NCBI GenBank assembly: GCA_910579515.1
Contig: CAJTUV010000043.1
Span: 1-24,116, forward strand
Length of the DNA stretch: 24,116 nt
Direction: 5' to 3'
Source: an uncultured Hungatella sp.
GTDB lineage: Bacteria > Bacillota > Clostridia > Lachnospirales > Lachnospiraceae
A model generated the notes under the pieces. The model had not been told where the DNA came from. It ran no database searches and was given only the letters and a program-made list of their open reading frames with translations. Below, one piece after another: positions 14,020 through 22,619 of the stretch. Made by a program: the position numbers and the translations under genes. Every line of letters begins with the position of its first letter. Position 1 is the first letter of the stretch.

Positions 14020-15318
14020 TTGAAGAAAATGAGAAGAATACTGGCATGTCTTATGGCTTTTCTCCTGATAAGCCATACTCCAGTATATGCTACGATGACA
14101 GGCCCTTTGGCTCCAAATGCCCAGACCGGCCAAAGCAGCACCTCTCAGGACTTAAAAACACCAGAAATTCAGGCGGAGGGAGCTGTGGTGATTGATGCGG
14201 CCACTGGCCAAGTGCTGTACGGAAAGAATGAAAAAACCAGATTTTATCCAGCAAGCACGACAAAGCTGATGACGGCTTTATTGGTGTTGGAACGTTGCAG
14301 ATTAAATGATACCGTCACCTTTTCTAAGACGGCCACCACTAATCTGGAAGCAGGCGCAGTGTCTTTAAATATTACTGAAGGAGACAAACTGACTGTGGAA
14401 CAAAGTCTGTACGCCCTGCTGCTGAAATCGGCAAATGAAGTGGCAAACGGCTTAGCGGAACATGTGGCAGGCAGTGTCAGCGGTTTTGCGGATGTAATGA
14501 ATCAGAAAGCGGCGGCTTTAGGCTGTACGGGAACTCATTTTGTCAATCCGAACGGACTGAATGATACGAATCATTACACGACTCCCTACGATATGGCTTT
14601 GATTGCAAGAGCAGCGTTTCAAAACGAGACTTTATGCAAAATAAACACCACGCTAAGTTACAACCTTCCAGCAGTAAAAAATTCTCCTGCCAGAACGATC
14701 ACCATGGGGCATAAGATGATGTATCCAACGGACTCCAGGTATTATAAAGGGATTATCGGGGGGAAGACCGGCTATACCTCTAAGGCAGGCAATACCCTGG
14801 TAACTGGGGCAGAGCGAAACGGCGTGCGTCTCGTGGCGGTCATTATGAAAAGTTCCGCCACCCATTATGCAGATACGAAGGCTCTTTTAGACTACGGGTT
14901 TGCAAAAATGGGGGTGGGAACCGATTCTCAGACGAATGTAAGTCAACCAGTTACATCTTCTGGCGGCAATGTGGTCAGTCCTGTTACCAATCCCAGTCAG
15001 ACGACAGCTACAGGATGGTTGAAAGATCAAATCGGATGGTATTATATCAAGTCTGACGGAAAAAAAGCAGCCGGAGAATGGCTGGAGTTAAGCGACGGAG
15101 ATTATTGGATTGACTCCAACGGATATATGGCTACTGGGTGGCGGCAGTATAACAATGGAGCCTGGTATTACTTTAGCTCCAGCGGCGCTATGGCAAAGAA
15201 CCGGTGGGCATTGGATAATGGAAAATGGTTTTATTTAGGAGAATCTGGTTTTATGCTTCGGGATACCGTCACGCCAGACGGCTATCGGGTAAATGCAGAT
15301 GGAGCATGGATTCCATAA
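14020..15318 (+). CDS. D-alanyl-D-alanine carboxypeptidase (PBP5/DacF type) with cell-wall-binding repeats
   Basis: A 432-residue secreted serine peptidase that trims the terminal D-Ala from peptidoglycan stem peptides. A signal peptide (MKKMRRILACLMAFLLISHT, ending VYA) leads to the S11 peptidase domain: SxxK at 79-82 (PASTTKL), SxN at 137-139 (LKSANEVANG) and KTG at 249-251 (GGKTGYTSKAG). Instead of the usual C-terminal membrane anchor there is a Ser/Thr linker, then glucan/choline-binding-type repeats from about 330 on (GWLKDQIGWYYIKSDGKKAA, GWRQYNNGAWYYFSSSGAMA, GKWFYLGESGFM). This suggests attachment to a wall polymer rather than the membrane. TTG 14020 is chosen because AGGA lies 11 bases upstream; the next in-frame ATG (14029) is too far from any site. 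Confidence 0.92.
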   Translation: MKKMRRILACLMAFLLISHTPVYATMTGPLAPNAQTGQSSTSQDLKTPEIQAEGAVVIDAATGQVLYGKNEKTRFYPASTTKLMTALLVLERCRLNDTVTFSKTATTNLEAGAVSLNITEGDKLTVEQSLYALLLKSANEVANGLAEHVAGSVSGFADVMNQKAAALGCTGTHFVNPNGLNDTNHYTTPYDMALIARAAFQNETLCKINTTLSYNLPAVKNSPARTITMGHKMMYPTDSRYYKGIIGGKTGYTSKAGNTLVTGAERNGVRLVAVIMKSSATHYADTKALLDYGFAKMGVGTDSQTNVSQPVTSSGGNVVSPVTNPSQTTATGWLKDQIGWYYIKSDGKKAAGEWLELSDGDYWIDSNGYMATGWRQYNNGAWYYFSSSGAMAKNRWALDNGKWFYLGESGFMLRDTVTPDGYRVNADGAWIP

Positions 15319-15321
15319 AAG

Positions 15322-15355
15322 AAAACCTGGTCAGGGAAAGTTCTGACCAGGTTTT
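15322..15355. terminator. Bidirectional terminator between dac and xre genes
   Basis: AAAACCTGGTCAG (15322-15334) pairs perfectly with CTGACCAGGTTTT (15343-15355). A-rich and T-rich flanks let it work for both the carboxypeptidase (plus) and the XRE gene (minus), which converge here. Confidence 0.9.
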
Positions 15356-15366
15356 ATGTATGTGGT

Positions 15367-15645
15367 TCAGGAGTTTTTAGAAGTTTGTTCCAGTGTATTT
15401 TCCGAGGGCCGATACATGTCAGGGCTGGGGAAAGCAAGCTCGCTGTTGTCCATATGAAACTCCATAACATCTTCCACAGAACAGTTCAAGATGGTACAGA
15501 GAACGCCGATGGTATGCGTGGAGACATACTGGTTATTTTTTAGACGGTTGAGCTGACCAGAACTAAAGCCATAATGTTTGATCAGCCGATATTGGCTGAT
15601 GTTTCGCTCTTTAAGCGTTTTCCACAGTGGCTCATAAATAATCAT
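15367..15645 (-). CDS. XRE-family helix-turn-helix regulator
   Basis: A 92-residue protein consisting of one Cro/CI-type helix-turn-helix: YEPLWKTLKERNISQYRLIK, HYGFSSGQLNRLKNNQYVST, HTIGVLCTILNCSVEDVMEF. The C-terminal tail (SPDMYRPSENTLEQTSKNS) is polar. The second and third helices (SQYRLIKHYGFSSGQLNRL) would contact DNA. A very strong AAGGAGGTGAACTT precedes ATG 15645. It is transcribed away from the next gene, and the 197-bp gap between the two divergent starts would hold both promoters and possibly an autoregulatory operator. Targets are unknown. Confidence 0.9.
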   Translation of the reverse strand: MIIYEPLWKTLKERNISQYRLIKHYGFSSGQLNRLKNNQYVSTHTIGVLCTILNCSVEDVMEFHMDNSELAFPSPDMYRPSENTLEQTSKNS

Positions 15646-15842
15646 AAGTTCACCTCCTTTGTACAGTTTTATTTAAAGCTGATTGTCCGATGTTGCATAT
15701 TGTTCATAAATGGATAATAATGGAAGGGGTAAGAGGGTGAGGCTGTGTGTCGCCCTATGAAAAATAAACTGTTCTTGACGCAGAAGAGGGAGAACGTGTA
15801 TGATGAAGAAGAGAAACAAAAGACGGGAAAGGCGGAGATGGG

Positions 15843-16598
15843 ATGAAAGAAAAACTGTATACCATAGAATTAAACGATGCTTTAAAAGCAGGGGATGAGT
15901 GTCCTTTTTGCTATTTAGAGAGAAATTTAGAGCAGGCAGCCATAGAGTTTGTTTTAGGTTCTTCTTATATGGAAAGCGATATTCGGGATCAGACGGACAG
16001 GCAGGGATTTTGCAGAAAGCATACAAAGATGATGTATGATTATGGAAACACCTTGGGGAATGCCTGGATTTTAAAGACCAGGATGAAATATTTGAGAGGG
16101 GAATTAAAAAAGCAGATGGATTCTTTTTCACCAGAACAGGCATCTTTCTTTGATAAGTGGAAGAAAAAAGACAGTGCAAAAAGTTCGGTGGGAACCTGGA
16201 TTCGCCAGGAAGAATGTCATTGCTACGTCTGTTCCAGAGTGGATAATACGTATCAGCGGGTGCTAGATACCTTTGTGTATCAGGTAAAACATGAACGGGA
16301 ATTTTTGGATATGGTGAAAATTTCCAAGGGATTTTGTATTCACCATTTTGCAGACTTAGTAGATGCCTGTGAAAACGGGCTGGGAAAAAAGGAACAGGAT
16401 GAGATTTTTCCTCTGTTGTTTCAGCAGATGGAAAAAGAATTGAATCGGATCCAGGAAGACATTGACTGGCTGATTGAAAAGTATGATTATGTAAATAAGG
16501 ACAAGGATTGGAAAAATTCCAGAGATGCAGTCCAGAGAACCATGCAGAAAATCGTAGGTGGTTATCCTGCTGATCCGGTTTTTCAGGGAAACAAATAA
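15843..16598 (+). CDS. DUF6062-like protein with duplicated CxxC/CxxH motif
   Basis: A 251-residue cytoplasmic protein. It has two matching halves: CPFC (20-23) then FCRKH (Cys57, His60), and CHCYVC (Cys127, Cys130 of the CxxC) then FCIHH (Cys165, His168). The gap between the CxxC and the CxxH is almost the same in both halves (33 and 34 residues), which indicates an internal duplication and two metal (probably zinc) sites. The halves are joined by a charged linker (KKQMDSFSPEQASFFDKWKK), and the C-terminus is helical (EKELNRIQEDIDWLIEKYDY). I recall this arrangement in a clostridial family of unknown function (DUF6062). The start ATG 15843 has GGCGGAG upstream. It is followed by the rubrerythrin gene after 79 bp. 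Confidence 0.7.
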   Translation: MKEKLYTIELNDALKAGDECPFCYLERNLEQAAIEFVLGSSYMESDIRDQTDRQGFCRKHTKMMYDYGNTLGNAWILKTRMKYLRGELKKQMDSFSPEQASFFDKWKKKDSAKSSVGTWIRQEECHCYVCSRVDNTYQRVLDTFVYQVKHEREFLDMVKISKGFCIHHFADLVDACENGLGKKEQDEIFPLLFQQMEKELNRIQEDIDWLIEKYDYVNKDKDWKNSRDAVQRTMQKIVGGYPADPVFQGNK

Positions 16599-16677
16599 AG
16601 ACGCATAAATTTTACAAGATGGATAATACTACCTTTTGATCAAACGTGTCAAAAATGATTCAGGAGGTAGAATTGAG

Positions 16678-17277
16678 ATGGATTTTAGAAAGAGCGAGAC
16701 TGTCAAAAATTTAATGCGTGCATTTGCAGGAGAAAGCCAAGCCAGAAACCGGTATACCTTTGCAGCAGGAATTGCGAATGGAGAAAAGCTTCCGGTCATT
16801 GAAGCGGTTTTCCAATTCACAGCACAGCAGGAAAAAGAGCACGCAGAAGTATTTTACAATTACTTGAAAGAACTGACAGGAGAGACAATTTTTATTGATG
16901 GCGGTTACCCTGTAAACATTTCCCAAAAGACAGTGGACCTTTTGCGGGCAGCGAAACATAACGAGTATGAGGAATATGATATGGTTTATAAAGCCTTTGG
17001 AGATAAGGCGAAAGAGGAAGGTTTTGAGGAAATCGGAAGAATTTTCCATCAGATTGCCGAGATCGAGAAGATTCATGGAGACCGTTTTGAACTGTTTGCA
17101 GATTTAATGGATAAGGGGCAGTTGTTTGCCTCTAATGTGTCTACAGGATGGATGTGTTTAAACTGCGGTTATGTATTGGAAAGTCCTAAGGCACCTCAAA
17201 GCTGTCCTGTATGCAATCATGAGCAGGGATACTTTATTCGTATGGAGCTGGCTTCTTATCTTTGCAAGTGTAAATAA
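16678..17277 (+). CDS. rbr: Rubrerythrin
   Basis: A 199-residue non-haem iron peroxidase that reduces hydrogen peroxide in anaerobes. The N-terminal ferritin-like four-helix domain holds two diiron E-x-x-H/E motifs: FAGESQARNRYTFAAGIANG, FTAQQEKEHAEVFYNYLKEL, AAKHNEYEEYDMVYKAF and IFHQIAEIEKIHGDRFELFA. The C-terminal rubredoxin-like iron site is MCLNCGYVLES then CPVCNHEQGYF. ATG 16678 is chosen because AGGAGG ends ten bases upstream and homologues start here; an upstream TTG (16636) is in frame but has no support. The extra C-terminal residues (ASYLCKCK) are usual in clostridial versions. Confidence 0.95.
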   Translation: MDFRKSETVKNLMRAFAGESQARNRYTFAAGIANGEKLPVIEAVFQFTAQQEKEHAEVFYNYLKELTGETIFIDGGYPVNISQKTVDLLRAAKHNEYEEYDMVYKAFGDKAKEEGFEEIGRIFHQIAEIEKIHGDRFELFADLMDKGQLFASNVSTGWMCLNCGYVLESPKAPQSCPVCNHEQGYFIRMELASYLCKCK

Positions 17278-17289
17278 AAAGGGATGAAA

Positions 17290-18162
17290 ATGAACATGTG
17301 GATAGTGGTATTAATAGCGGCAACAGGGTTGGGGCTTTTGCTCCGATCCTCCTATGAACGAAAGACGTTAAGCGTCAGTGAGTATGTATTAGAGACCGAT
17401 AAAGTACGGTCAGACAGAACGTTTGTGTTTTTATCCGACCTTCATGACAACTGCTTTGGAGAAGGACAGAAAGATTTGCTGCGAGCCATAGAAAAGGCGA
17501 ATCCAGAGGCTGTTTTGATTGGCGGGGACATGATGGTTGTAAAAAAAGGGGCGGATACTCATGCCGCCCTGTTTCTTATTGAAAAGCTGGCTGAGAAATA
17601 TCCGATATATTACGGAAACGGGAATCATGAGATGCGGATGGATCAAAGAAGAAGCCAGTATGGGGAAACGTATGATATTTACAGAAGAAGACTTCAGGAA
17701 ATAGGAGTTGTTTATCTGTCCGATTACTCTGTCCAGATAGATGATCAAATCCAAATTTCCGGTCTAAACATCGACAGCCCCTATTATAAAAGATTTAAAC
17801 CAGATGCCATGGATACAGAGTACATAGAACAGAAACTTGGAAAAGCAAAGAGGCAGATGTATCAGATCCTTTTAGCGCACTCCCCTTTATACCATGAGAC
17901 GTATAGCAGATGGGGGGCGGACTTGGCTTTGTGTGGTCATTTTCATGGCGGGACGGTTCGGATTCCGGGATTGGGCGGCCTTATGACTCCTCAATACCAA
18001 TTCTTTAAACAATGCTGTGGCGGAATCCACTGGAGAGAGGGGAAAGCCATGATTGTCAGCAGGGGACTTGGAACTCATTCGATTAATATCCGTCTCAACA
18101 ATAAACCGGAGCTGATAGTGATTCGCATAAGAAGAAACGTTTACAGAAGACAGGATGTTTGA
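17290..18162 (+). CDS. Membrane-anchored metallophosphoesterase
   Basis: About 290 residues. An N-terminal transmembrane anchor (MWIVVLIAATGLGLLLRS) places the catalytic domain outside or at the membrane. All calcineurin-like motifs are present: DLHDN (D-x-H), GGDMM (GD), GNHE, LLAHSP and GHFHGG (GH-x-H). The order and sequence resemble the YkuE/YaeI-type hydrolases; the natural substrate (lipid-linked phosphate, nucleotide or other) is not readable. AGGG at 17280-17283 is six bases before ATG 17290, which I prefer; ATG 17284 is too close to it. It begins 12 bp after rubrerythrin and may be co-transcribed. Confidence 0.88.
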   Translation: MNMWIVVLIAATGLGLLLRSSYERKTLSVSEYVLETDKVRSDRTFVFLSDLHDNCFGEGQKDLLRAIEKANPEAVLIGGDMMVVKKGADTHAALFLIEKLAEKYPIYYGNGNHEMRMDQRRSQYGETYDIYRRRLQEIGVVYLSDYSVQIDDQIQISGLNIDSPYYKRFKPDAMDTEYIEQKLGKAKRQMYQILLAHSPLYHETYSRWGADLALCGHFHGGTVRIPGLGGLMTPQYQFFKQCCGGIHWREGKAMIVSRGLGTHSINIRLNNKPELIVIRIRRNVYRRQDV

Positions 18163-18205
18163 TATACTGGAGTGACGCAAGACAGGACGGGAGAGATACG
18201 TCAGA

Positions 18206-19003
18206 ATGGAGATTTCATATAAGCTGGAAAACTTTGAAGGTCCGTTGGACCTTTTGCTTCATTTAATAGAAAAAAATAAAGTTAATATTTACGACATTCC
18301 TATTGTATTAATTACAGAACAGTATTTGGAATATGTCAATCACATGGAAACAGAAGACTTAAATGTAGTCAGTGAATTTCTGGTGATGGCCGCTACTCTC
18401 ATTGATATCAAATGCAAGATGCTTCTTCCTGTAGAGGTTAATGAAGACGGAGAGGAAGAAGACCCAAGAGCCGAGTTGGTGGCACGACTTTTAGAGTACA
18501 AAATGTATAAATGTCTGGCTTTGGAATTGCAGGATATGGAGCAGGGGGCGCAAAAACATTTTTATAAAGAACCTACTGTTCCAAAAGAAGTGGAAAAGTA
18601 CGAAGCGCCTGTGGATTTGGACCAGTTATTAGACGGCCTGACGTTAGCGAAGCTTCAGGCTGTCTTTGAGTCTGTCATGAAACGCCAGGCGGATAAAATA
18701 GATCCAATTCGAAGTAAATTTAACACCATAACCAAGGAGCCTGTAAGTCTGGAGGAAAAAGTAGGAGACGTCATAAAGTATGCCAGAAAATACAAAAAGT
18801 TCCGTTTTCGTCAGCTTTTAGAGCGTCAGGGCGATAAGCTGGAGCTGGTAGTCACCTTTTTGGCTGTTTTAGAATTGATGAAGATGGGAAAGATTGGCCT
18901 GACCCAGGAGAATTTATTTGACGATATGGAGATTGAGACTCTGGAGGCAGAGGGCGAGTTGGAAGAACTAGATTTGCAGGGGCTAGAGGATTTTGAAATG
19001 TGA
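18206..19003 (+). CDS. scpA: Segregation and condensation protein A
   Basis: A 265-residue kleisin subunit of the SMC-ScpAB condensin complex, which compacts and segregates the chromosome. The N-terminal SMC-binding domain starts with the signature YKLENFEGPLDLLLHLIEKN, followed by VNIYDIPIVLITEQYLEYV and DLNVVSEFLVMAATLIDIKC (KMLLP). The central acidic linker (NEDGEEEDPRAELVARLLEY) is ScpB-binding. The C-terminal winged helix (VTFLAVLELMKMGKIGLTQE) binds the other SMC head. GGGAGAG lies upstream of ATG 18206. The stop overlaps the first possible start of scpB. Confidence 0.97.
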   Translation: MEISYKLENFEGPLDLLLHLIEKNKVNIYDIPIVLITEQYLEYVNHMETEDLNVVSEFLVMAATLIDIKCKMLLPVEVNEDGEEEDPRAELVARLLEYKMYKCLALELQDMEQGAQKHFYKEPTVPKEVEKYEAPVDLDQLLDGLTLAKLQAVFESVMKRQADKIDPIRSKFNTITKEPVSLEEKVGDVIKYARKYKKFRFRQLLERQGDKLELVVTFLAVLELMKMGKIGLTQENLFDDMEIETLEAEGELEELDLQGLEDFEM

Positions 19004-19623
19004 CGCCTGAAAAAGAGGAGGAAGAGTTGTTGGAAAAAGAAAAAGTGCCAGAAAGCCATTGGGCCGCCGTGATTGAAGCGGTGCTGTTTACCATGGGACA
19101 ATCTGTGGAACTTCACCAACTGGCTGTGGCGATTGAACAGGATGAAACGACCGCAAAAAAGGTTGTCAGAGATCTTATGGCCTGTTATGAGAGAGAAAAC
19201 AGGGGGATGGAGATCATTGAGCTGGAAAAGAGTTATCAAATGTGTACAAAAGCCAAATTTTATGAAAATTTGATACGAGTTGCAGCCACGCCTAAAAAGC
19301 AGGTTTTGACTGAGGTGGTTTTAGAGACCTTATCAATTATTGCCTATAAACAGCCGGTGACAAAACTGGAAATCGAAAAAATCCGAGGTGTAAAATCGGA
19401 TCATGCGGTAAACCGTCTGATTGAATATAATCTGGTTCAGGAGGTTGGACGTCTGGATGCGCCGGGACGTCCGGCTCTGTTTGCAACCACAGAGGAGTTT
19501 TTAAGACGCTTCGGCATAGGCTCAAGGGAGAATCTTCCAGACATGGACCCTGTGCAGACAGAGGAATTGAAAAATGAGGTGGAAGAGGAACTAAAGGTCC
19601 AGCCTGAAATTGCAGATTTATGA
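19000..19623 (+). CDS. scpB: Segregation and condensation protein B
   Basis: Up to 207 residues; partner of ScpA in the SMC complex. Two winged-helix domains are seen: WAAVIEAVLFTMGQSVELHQ to YQMCTKAKFYENLIRV, and LTEVVLETLSIIAYKQPVTK to PGRPALFATTEEFLRRFGI. The second contains the signature EIEKIRGVKSDHAVNRLIEY. The start is uncertain: GTG 19000 overlaps the scpA stop (GTGA) and has AGAGGA nine bases upstream, while TTG 19027 or 19030 follow a stronger GAGGAGG. The acidic tail is usual. Confidence 0.95.
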   Translation: MTPEKEEEELLEKEKVPESHWAAVIEAVLFTMGQSVELHQLAVAIEQDETTAKKVVRDLMACYERENRGMEIIELEKSYQMCTKAKFYENLIRVAATPKKQVLTEVVLETLSIIAYKQPVTKLEIEKIRGVKSDHAVNRLIEYNLVQEVGRLDAPGRPALFATTEEFLRRFGIGSRENLPDMDPVQTEELKNEVEEELKVQPEIADL

Positions 19624-19663
19624 AGAAATTTCCATAAAAAGGCTACCCCTTTTCTTGTTTTTG

Positions 19664-19672
19664 TGGTACAAT
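19664..19672 (+). promoter_or_regulatory. Extended -10 promoter of glgC
   Basis: TGGTACAAT gives TGN plus TACAAT (19667-19672), 36 bases before the glgC start. The same TGGTACAAT occurs before the tRNA pair, and a similar TGGTATACT before trpS. The -35 is not clear. Confidence 0.55.
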
Positions 19673-19707
19673 TTACTCAAGTATTAAAAAAATCAGGGGG
19701 AGTTATT

Positions 19708-20919
19708 ATGGCAAAAGAAATGATTGCAATGCTTCTTGCCGGTGGACAGGGGTCCCGCCTTTATGCGCTGACTCAAAAACTGGCAAAACCCGCAGTTCCT
19801 TTTGGTGGAAAATATCGTATTATTGATTTTCCATTATCAAACTGCGTAAATTCTGGAATTGATACGGTGGGAATCCTTACTCAGTATCAGCCGTTGGTTC
19901 TGAATGAATATATTGGTAACGGACAGCCTTGGGATTTGGATCGTCTGTATGGTGGAGTCCATGTTTTACCGCCTTATCAGCAGGCATCAGGTTCTGATTG
20001 GTACAAAGGTACAGCTAATGCTATTTATCAGAATATTTCCTTTATTGAGCGCTACAATCCGCAATATGTGATTATTCTTTCCGGCGATCAGATTTGCAAG
20101 CAGGACTACAGTGATTTCCTTAGATTCCATAAGGAGAAGAATGCAGAGTTCAGCGTGGCTGTTATGGAGGTTCCGTGGGAAGAGGCATCTCGTTTCGGTC
20201 TGATGGTAGCCGATGAGAACGATAAGATTACGGAATTCCAGGAGAAACCGAAACAACCCAAGTCTAACCTGGCTTCTATGGGAATTTATATCTTTAACTG
20301 GGATATTTTAAAGAAATATTTGGTTGAGGATGAGGCAGACCCGAATTCTGAAAATGATTTTGGTAATAATATTATTCCAAATCTTCTGAGAGACCAGCGT
20401 AATATGTATGCATACCATTTCAGCGGTTACTGGAAGGATGTAGGTACTATTTCCTCTTTGTGGGAAGCGAATATGGAAGTTCTGGATCCGGAACACAGCG
20501 GTATCAATCTGTTTGATGAGAACTGGAAGATCTACAGCCGTAACAGCGGTATGACCGGACACAGAATCAGCGCCGAGGCAGTTGTGGAAAATTCCATGAT
20601 TACTGACGGCTGCCGTATTTCCGGACAGGTAAAACACTCCATCCTCTTTGCGGGAGTCAAGGTGGAAGAGGGCGCTGTGGTAGAAGACGCAGTGGTTATG
20701 GGCGGTACTACCATCAAGGCAGGAGCAGTTGTGAAGCACTGCATCGTGGCTGAGAATGTAGAAATCGGTGAGAACACAATAGTGGGAGCTATGCCTACAG
20801 ACAGCGAAAAGGGAGTTGCCACCGTAGGCTCTGGCGTTTTTGTAGGCGACAACGCCAAGATTGGTCCAAAAGCTATGGTATACAATAATGTAAAAGAGGG
20901 TGGTGAGGTAAATGATTAA
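19708..20919 (+). CDS. glgC: Glucose-1-phosphate adenylyltransferase
   Basis: A 403-residue ADP-glucose pyrophosphorylase: ATP plus glucose-1-phosphate gives ADP-glucose, the committed step of bacterial glycogen synthesis. The nucleotidyltransferase domain has MLLAGGQGSRLYALTQKLAK (ATP loop and Lys), PAVPFGGKYRIIDFPLSNCV, YGGVHVLPPYQQ, YVIILSGDQICKQDY and FQEKPKQPKSNLASMGIYIF. The C-terminal left-handed beta-helix has hexapeptide repeats (KVEEGAVVEDAVVMGGTTIK, AGAVVKHCIVAENVEIGENT). ATG 19708 is preceded by AGGGGGAG; the frame is open further upstream, but that part overlaps the promoter. glgD overlaps its end by eight bases. Confidence 0.97.
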   Translation: MAKEMIAMLLAGGQGSRLYALTQKLAKPAVPFGGKYRIIDFPLSNCVNSGIDTVGILTQYQPLVLNEYIGNGQPWDLDRLYGGVHVLPPYQQASGSDWYKGTANAIYQNISFIERYNPQYVIILSGDQICKQDYSDFLRFHKEKNAEFSVAVMEVPWEEASRFGLMVADENDKITEFQEKPKQPKSNLASMGIYIFNWDILKKYLVEDEADPNSENDFGNNIIPNLLRDQRNMYAYHFSGYWKDVGTISSLWEANMEVLDPEHSGINLFDENWKIYSRNSGMTGHRISAEAVVENSMITDGCRISGQVKHSILFAGVKVEEGAVVEDAVVMGGTTIKAGAVVKHCIVAENVEIGENTIVGAMPTDSEKGVATVGSGVFVGDNAKIGPKAMVYNNVKEGGEVND

Positions 20920-22054
20920 TTCTAACGCAAATGCATTGGGTATTATTTTCCCAAACAGTTATGATTCTCTGGTTCCTGAACTGGTGGCGGAGCGTTTGAT
21001 GGCCTCCATCCCATTTGCAGGACGTTACCGTATGGTAGACTTTATTTTATCCAGCATGGTAAACAGCGGTATTGACAATGTATCGCTTATCGTCCGTAAG
21101 AATTATCACTCCCTGATGGATCATTTAGGTTCTGGCCGCGAGTGGGATTTGACCCGAAAAAATGGCGGACTTAACATCGTTCCTCCTTTTGCTCAGAAAA
21201 CAGTAAAGGTCTACAATGGCCGTGTGGAAGCGCTGGCCAGCGTAATTGATTTCCTGAAATCACAGAAAGAGAAATATGTGGTGATGGCTGACACAAATAT
21301 TGCGGTGAATTTTGATTTTAGCGCAATGATTGATTTCCATATTGCCACGAATGCAGATGTTACATTGGCATATACCGAGCAGGAACTTCCGACATCTGTG
21401 ATTGAAGATGATAATCTGAACGGCGATCTGTACTATACGCTCAGAACAGAAGATGGCCATGTGAAGAAGATTTATGTAAATTCAAAAGAGCATGGTGTGC
21501 AGAAGTTTTCTATGAATATTTATGTAATAAGCAGAGAGCTTTTGATTAAGCAGATTTCTACAGCATTTGTTCGTGGATATTCCTATTTTGAGCGGGATAT
21601 TTTAATGCCGCATTTGGATGAACTGAATGTACAGGCATTTAAGCATGAAGGCTATGCTGCAAGAATTACAGATGTGAAGAGCTACTTTGACGAGAATATG
21701 AAACTTCTGGATGAGGATAACTTAGATGCGCTCTTCTCAGTGAGCCCTATTTACACCAAGATTCGTGATGACAATCCAACCAGATACATAGGCAGCGCTA
21801 AGGCAAAGAATGTAATGGCGGCAGACGGTTGTGTGATCGAAGGTGAAGTAGAGAATTGTGTTTTGTTCCGTGGAGTGAAAATCGCCAAAGGTGCTAAAGT
21901 GAAGAACTGTGTTCTTATGCAGGATACTGTTGTGGAAGAAGGTGCAACGGTTGAATATATTATCTCCGATAAGCGTGTAACGATTACTGCTGGCAAGGAG
22001 ATGAGAGGAACAGATACATTCCCGGTTTATGTGGCAAAACATCAGGTTGTTTAA
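20912..22054 (+). CDS. glgD: Glucose-1-phosphate adenylyltransferase subunit GlgD
   Basis: A 380-residue paralogue of GlgC that in Firmicutes forms a hetero-oligomer with it and raises activity, while having little catalysis itself. The ATP-loop motif GG-G-RL of GlgC is absent: the N-terminus reads ALGIIFPNSYDSLVPELVAE RLMASIPF without the glycine loop. The fold landmarks FAGRYRMVDFILSSMVNSGI and FSMNIYVISRELL remain, and the hexapeptide C-terminus (GAKVKNCVLMQDTVVEEGAT) is kept. This fits a regulatory subunit. It overlaps glgC by eight bases and so is translationally linked. No other glg gene follows in the window. Confidence 0.95.
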   Translation: MINSNANALGIIFPNSYDSLVPELVAERLMASIPFAGRYRMVDFILSSMVNSGIDNVSLIVRKNYHSLMDHLGSGREWDLTRKNGGLNIVPPFAQKTVKVYNGRVEALASVIDFLKSQKEKYVVMADTNIAVNFDFSAMIDFHIATNADVTLAYTEQELPTSVIEDDNLNGDLYYTLRTEDGHVKKIYVNSKEHGVQKFSMNIYVISRELLIKQISTAFVRGYSYFERDILMPHLDELNVQAFKHEGYAARITDVKSYFDENMKLLDEDNLDALFSVSPIYTKIRDDNPTRYIGSAKAKNVMAADGCVIEGEVENCVLFRGVKIAKGAKVKNCVLMQDTVVEEGATVEYIISDKRVTITAGKEMRGTDTFPVYVAKHQVV

Positions 22055-22108
22055 TGGAAACACTCAGGCTTTCACAGAAAAGCCGATATGAAATCAGAAA
22101 GTCTTTTC

Positions 22109-22140
22109 AAGGCGCTGTAATCGGTGGATTGCAGCGCCTT
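22109..22140 (+). terminator. Terminator after glgD
   Basis: AAGGCGCTG (22109-22117) pairs perfectly with CAGCGCCTT (22132-22140); the following bases (TGAGTTTTAG) are only partly T-rich. A shorter hairpin (GGCTTT with AAAAGCC, about 22068-22085) lies before it. Confidence 0.7.
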
Positions 22141-22166
22141 TGAGTTTTAGAGAGCAGGTTTTTAAA

Positions 22167-22598
22167 ATGCAGAAAATATGGTATTTAGCGTATATGTTTC
22201 TTCAATGCACCTGGGGAATCATTCAGACAAGTATTGGTTTTTTATTGTTTTTGAGATATTTCCATACCCCTCATAAGTTTTTTTATGGAACGGTTCATAC
22301 TAGCTGGAAGCGAAGAGACGGTGTTTCTCTGGGATTGTTTATCTTTTCACCAGAGTGTAAAAACAGAATGGAAGATGATTGGATGGTGACGCACGAATAT
22401 GGTCATACGTTTCAATCCCTTTTGCTGGGGCCATTCTATTTCATAATCATAGGAATTCCGTCTGCTATTTGGGCAAATGGGAAAAGATATATTCATTTGC
22501 GGGAAACGTATGGAGTTCCTTACTCGTTTATGTTTGCAGAGGGATGGGCAGATCATTTGGGGGAAAAGATGAAAAAGCGATTTGGGGTCTGTGATTAA
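22167..22598 (+). CDS. Small membrane protein with HEYGH motif, unknown function
   Basis: A 143-residue protein from ATG 22167 (AGG eight bases upstream); TTG 22140 is in frame but falls in the terminator stem. There are two hydrophobic segments: YMFLQCTWGIIQTSIGFLLF, and SLLLGPFYFIIIGIPSAIWA in the middle. Between them is VTHEYGHTFQSLLLGP, an H-E-x-x-H motif like that of zinc metalloproteases. EGWADHLGEK near the C-terminus could supply a third ligand (Glu or His). I do not recognise a named family; similar short proteins exist in Clostridia. Protease activity is an inference from the motif alone. The following lipoprotein gene starts 21 bp downstream, so the two are probably co-transcribed. 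Confidence 0.7.
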   Translation: MQKIWYLAYMFLQCTWGIIQTSIGFLLFLRYFHTPHKFFYGTVHTSWKRRDGVSLGLFIFSPECKNRMEDDWMVTHEYGHTFQSLLLGPFYFIIIGIPSAIWANGKRYIHLRETYGVPYSFMFAEGWADHLGEKMKKRFGVCD

Positions 22599-22619
22599 GA
22601 GTGTGGGAGGATAAAAGAC

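Noticed and set aside
18826..19239. Minus-strand frame across the scpA-scpB junction
   Set aside because: Antisense of two firmly identified genes, with no start signal.
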